64,000 nt of DNA from Plasmopara viticola (lineage: Eukaryota > Oomycota > Peronosporomycetes > Peronosporales > Peronosporaceae): contig MBPM02000005.1 in NCBI GenBank assembly GCA_001695595.3, positions 1,550,001 through 1,614,000 on the forward strand, given 5' to 3'. The translations under genes and the position numbers were made by a program. The notes beneath the pieces are model-generated. The model was given only the letters and a program-made list of their open reading frames with translations, was not told the origin of the DNA and did not search any database. Shown here in pieces: positions 11,791 through 21,560 of this stretch. Position 1 is the stretch's first letter; the number at the start of each line of letters is the position of its first letter.

Positions 11791-13217
11791 AGTTTGTTTC
11801 TTCTACTTGTATGTATATACAGAGAAAAGAAAAATCCTCTGACGAAGCAATATTAGAAAAAAAGGTCGTTCCTCAGTCAGTAAATCTTTGAATTTGGAAC
11901 ATTAGATATCTTAAAATTGAAGCCCCGTCAAGAGTTTGAAACGGATCATCAGACATCGCGAAAATAGCCCAACGGCTCCGAAAGGTCAGCGGTAGCTTAA
12001 TGGTAGAGATGCAGAAAAAAAGAAGATTTTTCATGCAAATACTGCACGAGTGCTGAACTTTAAGCGCTAGTCTTCAAAAGCTTTATCAGACACTTTGCTA
12101 TGACTGTAATGTGACGTATCCATCACGCCTTTTTCGTGAAGTTACTTGAAAAAACCAGTTAATCTTGTTTGATGGATGAATTTTCATCACAATATTTAAG
12201 CGCCCTCAACGTGGGTGACGAAAACGTCCAGAAGCTATCTACATGCATTTTGAACCCTCTTTAAGTATATTGCATTTGCATCATTAAGTCTTGTTCAGGC
12301 GTCAAAAAATGGCTTGTCAAAGCTCTTGTTGTCTTCAAAATTAGGCAAAGATTAAAAACAGCACTTGACACGCGCGCAATTTCGATATTTATATAAGATT
12401 TACCGCTTTCTATTCATACCTAGAGCCCTTGAGATATCACGTAAATTGGAACGGTGTCATGAGAATGCTTTCTTTTTTACTTCGTGAGTGATTAATACGT
12501 TTCAGAAAACACATAACTTTTTAAAAATAACAATGTCAAGCGTTTTGTTGCTACCGGAAATTACTCGAATGTGCGTTTTTTGCGGTGTTTCTGCTGCCTT
12601 GAGAGGTCAAATTGTTTAAGTAAAACCCTGACTTTGTATCTCAGCGGCTTAGCAATAGACGCGAGCTCAGACTCAAACAATGAGTCGGACGAGAAGGAAA
12701 GAGTGTGTGCAAATTCTGCTAGCTGGTGCATTGATTGCACAGGCAACTATGGTGGTAAAAAGTAGCCCGAGGGTACCAATGAAGAATGCGAAATGAAACT
12801 TAATTACGCTCATTGCTTTACAAGCAAGTCAAATTATATGCGGCTCCATTAGCCTGATGTTCACGTAGTCATTCAATTGATCTTCATTTTTTAGATTGTT
12901 AGCACCTACTTGGGGAGTGAGAGCAATAATTGACCATACCAAACAAATAAAAAAATGCCTTTTTAATTCTACCAGAAAAAACCAAACATGAGTTTTTAAT
13001 CGAAAATTTGCTTTGGTTCGATTTATTTTTTTGGATTTAGATCGAGATTAAGCTACTCTTTTGTACGTTTCGATGGGCAGGTGAGCTTCTTACATCGTAG
13101 ACGGACATACTTTTCGATGAGTGCTTGGGCAACTATTTTGGAGACGTACATACGTTTTGGTGAGCAACTTGACAGCTTTTTCAGAGTCGTACATCAGCTC
13201 TCCACAGCAAGTGAACA
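11791..13217. other. unrecognised stretch between R0 and C1
   Basis: By synteny this could hold R0 relics of the small core protein and the nuclease, but I could not align them. The overlapping 61- and 64-codon frames near 12561-12765 lie on opposite strands and are not assignable. A D-arm-like tRNA fragment near 11995 has no matching acceptor or T-arm. Confidence 0.3.
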
Positions 13218-14465
13218 TTTTTCAAACGACTGAAAACACGGTCTTTGCACTGCGCATCCAACACCTTCAAAATGACCTCGACCTAGTCATGCAAAACCAT
13301 AAGCAAAGTTGCCACCACACAACACCACTTCATGCGTACTTTATATGTGTTGCCGATCGATCGATACTGCTCCACAGCTCCAGGGATCATACTGACGATG
13401 GGAATCTGGTAGCTTAGACCGTCGTGAAACCCATGCATCTCGCGAGAGAGCGCCAGCCGATTGTTCGTGTCACGATTTTACTTACCGTATTCTCGTTTGT
13501 CGTCTTTGCATTTCTTTTTTGACACCAAGTAACAGCTCTCGGCCTTGCCGTATGGCAGAAAATATCGCTCATGCTCGATCCGTTGATAGCGAAACTCATC
13601 ATCCGAGGCATCGACGATTGTTACATCAGTCGATGCCAACAAAATGGATGTATATCGTATCTTGCGGAGAATCTGATTCTTGTGTGTCATAATGAACGAA
13701 GTAGATGCGCTGTAACTGAATTGGCGCGACATCGACTTGTGCAATATTTGTAACCACCTCTTGGTGATATAGCGGAGAACCCAGTGTAATCGGTTCTTCC
13801 TGTAGAGCGTTATCGAATTGCAGAGCATCACGTTCTACGAACGAATCATACTTAGTCACCACAAGCATCAATGACAAATTGAACATACCTGTCTTGAAGA
13901 GAACATGAACGCACAAAGTCTCATCTTCATACCAGAGTGCGCTATCCTTGTCACCAGTGCGACGGGAAGGATCGTAGTATCCAATGTATGATCCAGCCAA
14001 ACGATACAATTGGCAGCGAACTCCTTTCGTGTTGAGAGCATTCGCAATCGACCCACGAACCAGCCATAAGCCACTTTGCCGCCTTTCAACGCCTGTCACA
14101 GCTTCTGGGAGTTCGACCAAGATGTGAATCTCTTTGTCTCCAGGCTGAAACTCCTTTCTGAAATAGTCATCGTCGTCAAGCTTCCACGACGGTCTCATTT
14201 CCTTATATTTAGCGCTCTTGCCAGCTTGTAAGAAGATCTTCACACATTGGTCGTCCTTCAGCCACGCGCCATCCTTCTTGGCCAAGTACAGCGTCAATGC
14301 GCTTGGGGCGAATTTGTATAGATGATTGTATCTTTGCTTGTAGAAGATAGCCTCCTGTAGCGCTTCCACTTCCGCATCATGCTCAATCTCGACGGAAAAC
14401 ACAATTCCTTCACCATACACACCACACCGCAGCTTGACCTTTTTGGACTCCTTCTGCTCGATCAT
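13218..14465 (-). pseudogene. CRN: Crinkler (CRN) effector gene, C1 copy, 3'-truncated
   Basis: The first 279 codons (14465-13626) are open. The motif order is VKLRCGVYG near the start, LYLAKKDGAWL, and IHILVELPE closing the N-terminal targeting region. The C-terminal domain follows. A probable 54-nt in-frame intron lies at 13888-13835 (GTATGT...TAG). The frame breaks after YIHFVGID, at the same place as in U1 and U2, and continues one base out of register as STDVTIVDAS. A Tyr codon in the HNH-like region has become TAA just after EYGK. The gene ends abruptly near 13218, so the last exon is lost. The block after LYLAK (DDQCVKIFLQAG) differs from the other two copies. Confidence 0.85.
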
Positions 14466-14859
14466 GTTTCTTCTCCCCGAAGACTGAGGGAAACAAGAGG
14501 ACAGACGTCAAATTGATATCCTCCTCAAATAGATGATGGTATTGATGTAATATGAGTGTCTCTCTCGCGGTGTATCTCTGAAACTTCATGATCTAGTACT
14601 TTGGCTCAGTGATCATATGAAATAGGATTACCATATATTAAAACATTTTTGACTGAGCAAAACCAGCAAAATACCAATAACTAGAATAGAAACCGGCAAT
14701 GGCCAAGAGATACTGGAGGCATATGAGTTATCGAATCACCATGAGTCACCATCTTCCACTGGATGTCAGCCGACTACAGCAACTAATGATATAAGAGTCA
14801 CCATAAAGTCACGAGTCACCACTGTTTGCAACTTTTTCCCACTTCTTTTTAGTCACTAC

Positions 14860-15193
14860 TACATCATTTATGCTTTGGAAAAGGTTGGGGTGACGCCCTC
14901 CTTCCAAGCGCGGGGGCTAAATGCTCGCGCGCTTCGGGCAGGTGCTCTCAGGCATCTGCAGGTCTCTAACGAGTCTCATCCTCGACGCGACGGTCTTCAG
15001 CACCAGGGCGCCATCTGGGGTCTTACCAAGTCAGAACTAAACAAAATAATGGAAGACCCTCACGACCTCGGTGCTGGCTGCACTGCCCGCCGAACGAGAC
15101 CCGACGTATGCGGACACCACTCTATGCCGTGGACTAGCCAGACTGAGCCTAGCACTTGGCAACGCGATAACGTAATGCATTACATCATATATG
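14860..15193 (+). mobile_element. SINE-like element, copy C, with target-site duplication
   Basis: Element 14873-15180 is flanked by a 13-bp direct repeat, TACATCATTTATG (14860-14872) and TACATCATATATG (15181-15193), with one mismatch. The uninterrupted target sequence can be read in U2 near 51658-51680 (ACTACATCATTTATGTCTCT), so U2 is an empty site. This shows a clean insertion into C1 after the viral units separated. Confidence 0.85.
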
Positions 15194-15334
15194 TCTCTAT
15201 CATTTTATACCTTCTTATAAGTATTTTTTATGGATGCTGATAAAGTGTGAAGACTCAGGTGACTCAAGTAAATAGAGATCCTTCTTCAATAGCTTATAGG
15301 ATGAATAGACATCGAGAAGATAAACGCCGATGAG

Positions 15335-15868
15335 TCACCATAGTACTGACTCGGTGGTGACTCCCTCCAAATCGACATCGACAGATACACTCGGACGATA
15401 ATCCATAAATGTGATTTTCGCTGAAGCGCTCCAGAGTGTGACATCATAAAATAATTTTAATGATTCTTAGCGCGCAATAGCGCAAGACTTAATATTTCCA
15501 CAAAATACACCTTGACTGGACATCTGTATCTAGTGGTGAGATGCAGATGTCCAGTCAAGGTGTATTTTGTGGAAATATTAAGTCTTCTTTTTAAATTTTA
15601 GTAATATAGCGTAAGCTGTGTCGTAAAAATGACTTTTGCCTTCGGTTTGGGAATTGGCAGCGAGTGGTGGTCTCAACAATGCGAATTAGTTATAAATCTT
15701 GCGTATCGATATATTCAACATCCATTGCTGTGTAAATATTAAAGAGATTAATCGTTGAAAATTTGTAAGAGCTTATCTCATTGATTGTGTTGGAGATAGT
15801 AGAGCCACAGAATACTATGCCGCCCAAGTGTCCAAATTGTGGATTTTAATATCGATTTCACGTGAGGA
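15335..15868 (-). pseudogene. protein X gene, C1 copy, carrying a 103-bp palindrome
   Basis: The reading matches U1 (40245-40720) and U2 (52283-51825). The N-terminal part is an IVFC-x-STIYN type segment and the C-terminal part is VSAEI-x-LSEYRSSVSVD-like. A perfect inverted repeat (15484-15586) sits in the middle and destroys the frame. The usual start codon is not visible. The product has no family I recognise. Confidence 0.5.
15484..15586. repeat. perfect 43-bp inverted repeat, 17-nt loop
   Basis: Arms 15484-15526 and 15544-15586 are exact reverse complements. The arm contains CACAAAATACACCTTGACTG, which is present once in U1 (about 40533), U2 (about 51984) and C4 (about 61586). In C1 one flank of the segment was therefore copied in reverse next to itself. 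This looks like a fold-back duplication and is private to C1. Confidence 0.9.
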
Positions 15869-15923
15869 CTAACTCTTTGATAGTACACGAAGTCTTGGTA
15901 ATCCTTAAGGATCGAAGTAAGCC

Positions 15924-16120
15924 TTATCTCTTTTCGAGACTGCCATCAAGTGGTGGCTGCCGATCATGGGATTGCCCATGTTGATTATGCAACAGTCTTT
16001 GCTTTTGTCTTAAGTCTGTATAAACTTGATTCAGTGTACTTTGACTCCAAGAGATTTGGCCAGTTTCATGAGTTGATCATTCGTCGTTCTAGACAATTCA
16101 ATAATTGTTTTTTCGCTCAT
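15924..16120 (-). pseudogene. small ORF upstream of MCP, C1 copy
   Basis: It starts MSEKTIIELSRTTN. Two extra bases after KSL, relative to U2, put the second half (LRQKQRLLHNQHGQSHDR...) in another frame, which is itself open to a stop at 15924. Its start codon overlaps, on the opposite strand, the first ATG on the MCP side through a shared CATG (16117-16120 area). Function unknown. Confidence 0.45.
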
Positions 16121-16149
16121 GGTGCTTTATTTTTTCGGCAAAAAAAATA

Positions 16150-17912
16150 TATTCAACATCCATATAATCGCAAAATTTTTTGCTCCCGATAATTCTGCTT
16201 TCGAACACTCCGTCGAATCATCTCCTGATGAAACACTCTTCCGTGATAAGAAATTGACATGCCTCATGATTCGACCAGCAACATCGGTCAGTATGCCGGG
16301 CAAATCCAATTTATTCTTTTGATTTTCTCTTGGCAGGTCGTTTTTGTAATTTGGGAAGAAGCTGTTATTGAGCTGTTAATCAAGCTTCAAATTTTAAATT
16401 GCGGATCCGATTTGGTCACTTTGACTGCAGCCAGTACTGTTATCCAATGGCTATCTAAGGCCGGATCGGGGCGATTCATTGATAGTGTTCAAGTTGTTAT
16501 CGACGGAACTACAGTTAAAAAAACGAATTAGGTTCATGAGAATGTGGATACGACTTTTAAGGCTCTGCCTGAAACGGTTTACATCACGTATGTCGTGCAT
16601 GGGGCAATAACCAATTTCGTATTGGATGAATATTTTACTCCATCGGTTCAAGGGTCGAGCAAAGCAGCGCAATCGCTCGATAACTTGGTCACTTCGTCGT
16701 TTATGTCAGCTACTAATAGCGTGAAAAAACTGGATTGGCTAACACCTGATCGAACAGGAGAGCCGCTAAACGATTGCACTTTACCGCTCTTGACCAACGA
16801 AGTTCAGAATTTGTATTCAGTGTCATGGGAGGCAGCGCAAATCTTCAAGCCGTATCGAAGCCTCAAGTCCATGTAGCTCTTGTTGATTCTGTTGCTGCTG
16901 GTTCGCCATTCTACGTCGTGCATTATCTGGCTTGAATCAAGTTGCAAGACATCTGTGACTACTTCAAAGTATGCCCAATGCAGAAGGATACGCGCGGCTT
17001 CAATTACCTTGATTACAACAGCTCATCTACCAGTGTACTCACGACGGGTGTTGCTGGTGTTGTTGCGACTTAACATGACCTTCGAAAACGTTTACACAGT
17101 CCAGTAAATTGAAGCAGTGATGTAACCACCACATCTTTTGCTGGCGGTCTTGCGATCTCTGCATCTGCAGTCACTCTTTCAATGACAGCTGACGTTGATG
17201 GTACTTTAACTGCTGGAACCGATTTTACTCCATCGCAATCGTTATCGCGTCTTCTTGTTCCAACATATCCGCCTAACCCAAGCGCCGACCATGCACTTGC
17301 TCAGAAGAAAATGTTCCACTCATTTGAGCGAGTTACGAATATATTTACTGTTTCCCCAGGCTCTTCCTTCATTTAGACTGTGAGTAATAGCATTGCTAAC
17401 TCAAAGTGTTTTATCATACAACCAATCCAACCGCTGGAGCCAATATATCGGATACGATCAATCCATTCCATAGACCAATCTCGACGATGTTTGCAACAAT
17501 AAGTTCATTTGCTGCATTAAATAGTCTTCGGGGCACGGTATGGAATTCTTTTTTCTATCTGAAAGAATCCTGACAGTTTCGGTCATGTCTTATTCCTACA
17601 AGAGATGGCAAAGTTAGGCTGTGATGGTGGCGTTGATGATGTCACCTCGGCTGGTTTGCTATCTCAGCGTCAAACAGAATCACTGTATAGATTTGTTGCT
17701 CTTGGTATAGGTCATCGTCTTCAAAGAGAAGATAATGCCAGTAAGAGTATTAGCGTGTCTGGTACCTCCAACTGCAACTAAGCTCTCACGATATATTACC
17801 ACGTATGGCGCGAAGTTGTTGCAACAGTGTATACGACTATGGATACTGTTAAGACCAGTGCGAGGTTTATTTTAACAACTTTAATTACTTCAACGCGAAA
17901 AACATACTCGTA
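16150..17912 (+). pseudogene. major capsid protein (double-jelly-roll type), C1 copy
   Basis: The best-preserved piece is 16544-16876 (110 codons from VDTTFKAL). Family features seen across copies are a DSTSNIGQYAGQIQF-like opening strand, a WEEAVIELxIKLQI strand, FIDSVQVVIDGTTV, a serine-rich SLDNLVTSSFM segment, and DICDYFKVCPMQKDTRGFNY. The total of about 590 codons fits the capsid proteins of Polinton-like viruses and adintoviruses. It would form the pseudo-hexameric capsid shell. A TAG precedes the VHENVDTTF segment in C1, U1, U2 and C4. C1 alone has TGG where the others have TAG in DQ(W)LSKAG. At least four further frame changes occur. The true start is not resolved. Confidence 0.8.
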
Positions 17913-18028
17913 ATCAAACAATTTTTTTTATCATCTTCAATATACGTGACGTATTCAAAATTAATCGTGAGTGGCACTTCTCAGGTAATCAATTCAAGCA
18001 AGAAGCTTGCGATCGCTATTACAATACA

Positions 18029-18941
18029 ATGGCGAAGAGTGATTGTGTTCTTGGCAAGAAGCTGAAGGTTTAAACTAAACACAATTTATAAAACAATGAA
18101 ATCCCTAATTTGCTCGCAGCAAGTGATGGCAAAGAATCGTGAGTACGACTTTGATCAAATCACCAGGAAGCCACTCGAAGGCCCAAAAGGGCCTCCTGAA
18201 ATCATCAAAGGTGAAAACAATGAAACTCCGAAATCCAAAAAAAGAAGCATACATACGTCCCAACTTCAACTGACACCAATGCTAACAAGGAAGAGTCCAC
18301 TGCACATGTAGATGTACTAAAAGATTTTTACAGTGGAGTAAATGGCGTTGCCGAAATGGCTGTCAATACTAGAGCATTCAACAAAGAAACAAAAGACTTC
18401 AAGGAGATGATGAATGATCATATTCTGAAGTCTTTAAACAAGCGAATAGATTTTCGATGAGAGGATTCGAACAGAAAGCGTCAAGAAATGGCTCGCAAGT
18501 TTGCTGACAAGTCATGGAAGAATCAGTAAAACTTATCAAACGAAAACAAATTGCAGCTTCCATACTAAATCTCCCACTGACAAACGAGCGACAAAAAAGC
18601 TGCTAAGCCAGCTGAGGCGGAATCTTCGCTTACTCAACAATTTTTTCAAGAAGTAGATAATGAGCAGAGCAGTGATGATGAAGAATCTAAAGAAGAAAGG
18701 ATGCTGGAAAGGCTTAATTCTGCATAGATATTTTCTGACTGTACCAATAGCTACAAAAGTCAATTTTTAGACAACTTATTCGACATGGATTTGGCGAAGC
18801 TGTCGATGAACGCAATGACAAAGACTATTATGTAGAAAATGCCCCAAACCTCCAAAAATGCATAAAATGAAACGAGCTCCTATAAATCAGTACAAAGCTG
18901 AAATGAAAGGCTGGCTCGATGGGAAACTTCGCTTGAACTGA
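18029..18941 (+). pseudogene. charged protein downstream of MCP, C1 copy
   Basis: It starts MAKSDCVLGKKLK and ends WLDGKLRLN, about 300 codons. Segments seen include QITRKPLEGPKGPPEIIKGE, a GVAEMAVNTRAFNKETKDFK stretch, a QEMARKFADKSWK stretch and an acidic DNEQSSDDEESKEE tract. It is Lys/Glu-rich with no membrane segment and may be a virion-associated or scaffold-like protein, which is only a guess from position. The stop (18939-18941) lies 3 bp from the convergent spike stop (18945-18947), so the two genes meet tail to tail with no spacer. Confidence 0.5.
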
Positions 18942-18944
18942 ATT

Positions 18945-20459
18945 TTATTCAAGCACCTTTTTTTCTGACTCGTTGACTTTTTTATTAGAAGTTTGATGGC
19001 AGCAAAATTTAGTGCGCCAAGTTGAAAGTATTCAAGAGTATATTGATTTCCTTCTCGACCGTTGCTGCCTTCTTCTTTCATATTTTCATTTGGCATAACG
19101 CTAATCATTTCTCCACACACATTCATTGCATCCTACGCGATTAGTCCAAGTTCTGTTTTGGTCTATCCCTTTCAGTTAAAACTGACTAGTTTCGACTCAT
19201 CATAGTGGTCCAAGGTGAATGAAATAGGCGTAGTTTTCTTCTTGTGTTGCCTACCAGAATTTCTGAACATAAATGGCACACAGAAAATGGAAGACGAGAA
19301 TATCGCAGAGACCGTAACACTTACTGGGCCTGATCCGAGATTGCCCCAAAGGTTTCTTTGTAGATTGTTATTAATAACAATTTGAAGTTTCGCCAACACC
19401 AACGGTGTATAAATTTGATTTAAAGACGTGCAAAATGGCTGATGGCAATCCAGTTCCGATATCGACTCTACCAGCAGAGATCACTGTAACCCTTTTTTGC
19501 GTGTGGTCATCAAAACAGATTGTTGCCAGATATAGTCCCAAAATATGCACTATTGGTGGAGGTCGTATTCGTTGCATTGTTCATTCGTAGTCCAAACACA
19601 ATAGGCGATGCATTAATGAATTCCATGAAGATTGGCATACCGTAGTTAGCAGATCGATCGGTGAGTGCACTTAATGTTATGATATAAATATTAGCAAAAT
19701 CTAGTGTGAGAGAATAGTCCCAAACGAACTGAAGTATGACGTTTTGGTGTTGAACAATATAATTAATAATAGTGTCTGAAACAAGGCAACGACAGTCACT
19801 TGATGGTGTAGGCGACGATCCAGCAGGATCAACACAAAAAGCATCTGCTGAGGTAGCAAGAGTGTATATAAGAGGATATCCGTTTTTGTTAGGCTGTCCA
19901 TTGCCAACATTGAGATAGAATCTATGCGTCTAAGGTGCGAAGCCAATGGTTGGTCAATCGTTCCACTTAACAGAGAAAAGTTCAGCGCTTGTAGCTGAGA
20001 CACTTCCTACAGTTATATTTGGATTGTCGATTTATAAAAAGTTCAACATCGGATACGTTTTGTTGCTTAATCCGGATGTAGTTCTTGATGCGATGACCAA
20101 TCCATTTAAATCAGATTCTCGATAATTGATCAAAGCTAATATTGAACTATGATCAATTATCGAGAATCTGATATAAATGGACGGAATAGTTCATGTCCCG
20201 AAAGGCATAAATTTTAATCCCTAAATTAACAAGTGTCATTGCCTTAGAAAGTTGAAACGTTCCAGATGTGATGTCGGGATCTGTCACAGTATAGCCAATG
20301 CTTAAACAAACGTCATCAAGATTGCCAATCACACTCAGTGTTGAAATAATGCCAACTTCACCCAGTCTTAAATAGCCATGATCGCCTGTGATTGGCCATT
20401 TGTGCCTGCAAAGTTAGAGGTATTAAAAGAGGAGAATCGATTAATAGGGGAAGAGACAT
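18945..20459 (-). pseudogene. spike with S74 chaperone domain, C1 copy
   Basis: It starts 16 bp from the divergent ATPase start. The gene is 1515 bp but broken in all frames. The C-terminal reading ELGLIA-stop-DAMNVCGEMISVMPNENM, then FAAIKLLIKK, is the typical pattern of the peptidase S74 intramolecular chaperone (GLIAQ-x-V ... NE ... AIKEL). The stop is TAG, exactly where the conserved Gln is expected, and it is shared with U1, U2 and U3. An 81-bp palindrome (20101-20181) splits the N-terminal domain. Confidence 0.65.
20101..20181. repeat. 81-bp palindrome in the spike gene (C1)
   Basis: Arms 20101-20132 and 20150-20181 are 32 bp with one mismatch and a 17-nt loop. The arm includes CAGATTCTCGATAATTGATC. 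The same structure occurs in the spike of U1, U2 and U3, always 81 bp long. It lies within what should be continuous coding sequence. Confidence 0.9.
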
Positions 20460-20475
20460 TTGATCACTATACTGT

Positions 20476-21130
20476 ATGATGCAGAAATTCTACGAGTTTA
20501 TCTTGAAATAAGCTGAAGCGGTTTTCTTAGATTGGGCACTTTCAGCTGCCATTTCGCATGTGTCTCTCAGTGATTCAGGTAAGTCAAACACTCTTCATCT
20601 AAAAGCACTTAAAATATCGATCTTTTATCTTTCGTTTATTCCGTTTTTTACTCGTTCTCCACATTGTAGCCCTCTAAGCAAAAGCTTCACGAAGATCGTC
20701 ATATGTACAGATACAAACGAGACACTCTACAATCATCTCAAGGATACTATCGATAACATTCATGTCATTGAAGAGGACCATGAGTGAATACGACTCCAAG
20801 ACAAGCCTTGGTCATGGAGCCGTAAAGGACGTAGGCTCAGCACTTCATTTGAGAACGTAAGCAAGGCTGCTCGATGATTTACATTTTTCAAAGCTATCTT
20901 GGGATTTCAAAAATGATCAAAATTAACTCTCAATACGTAATTTTGGTCCAAGCTACTCAAAGAGATCGAATTTCGGACTGATATTCCAATTAAAACATTT
21001 ATCGATCTCTACAAACGAACAACATCAGAAAAAATGAGCACGATGATTATGGACATCACCAATCAAAAGATTCATAAGAATGTCGTCGAGGATGTATGCG
21101 AATTATGGCGTGTTTATTTTTTACTACGCT
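20476..21130 (+). pseudogene. FtsK/HerA-type DNA-packaging ATPase, C1 copy
   Basis: This is the most readable ATPase copy. A Walker A-like SLSDSGKSNTL (about 20563-20595) is followed in the same open frame (20560-20787) by FTKIVICTDTNETLYNHLKD. After a frame change come ERKQGCSMIYIFQSYLGISK, KINSQYVIL and TTSEKMSTMIMDITNQK. This order (Walker A, KIVICT strand, Q/S-rich sensor strand, C-terminal basic region) is that of the A32-like packaging ATPases of Polintons, virophages and PLVs, which pump DNA into the capsid. About 218 codons. The region from Walker A to KIVICT is longer than usual and contains a GTAAGT...TTGTAG stretch, but removing it would not keep the frame. Confidence 0.75.
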
Positions 21131-21560
21131 TTTTTGTTAGAATCAAAAGACAGATATACACGTTATTATCAATAACTCGGATCATATTTTGATCGAGAAA
21201 CGATAGCGTCAGTTCTAAACAAGTACCTTGCTTGGGCCAGCATGCAAGCTCCTGCCCGTAAGACGTAGTTATTAGTCTTCCATACTCAACCCCAGCAGAT
21301 GTGAAGGTATGCCGTACTTGATTATCATTCGCAATTGGATAGTAAAGACTTGAACAAGTGATCACGACAGCGACTGTTGGGTTTATCTAAGGCATCAAGT
21401 TACTATTGACTGCATAAATGGTAGTTGCTTGTGCCGCCGAATTTGTAGCTATTTAAATCCGATAATAGTTTCAAATGCAGTATTAAAAATCTAAGGCTGA
21501 GGAGCATAAGCCGGCATGGTCAGAAAATCTGGTCGCTGCGGTGTAGCCCTTGATACTTCT
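21114..21560 (-). pseudogene. penton-like minor capsid protein, C1 copy, N-terminus missing
   Basis: The last 83 codons (21365-21114) are open and read VRHTFTSAGVEYGRLITTSY and TLSFLDQNMIRVIDNN. Upstream, homology to U1-U3 stops near 21560 in the middle of the gene. This is a copy breakpoint, not a gene end. The gene is convergent with, and overlaps, the ATPase end. Confidence 0.7.

Larger units (their letters stand above)
13218..21560 (-). mobile_element. C1: inverted copy of the viral unit, 8.3 kb
   Basis: Gene order in minus orientation is penton, ATPase, spike, charged protein, MCP, small ORF, protein X, CRN. This is the same order as U1. Homology starts inside the last exon of the CRN gene (about 13218) and ends in the middle of the penton gene (about 21560), so helicase and nuclease genes are absent. 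It carries a SINE (copy C) and a private 103-bp palindrome, both acquired after it separated from U1 and U2. Confidence 0.8.

Noticed and set aside
11980..12030. tRNA-like D-arm (GGTAGCTTAATGGTAGA)
   Set aside because: No matching acceptor stem, anticodon arm or T-arm could be folded around it.
20579..20669. Possible intron GTAAGT...TTGTAG in the ATPase
   Set aside because: Its length of 91 nt would shift the frame into a stop, while the unspliced frame stays open and keeps GKSNTL.
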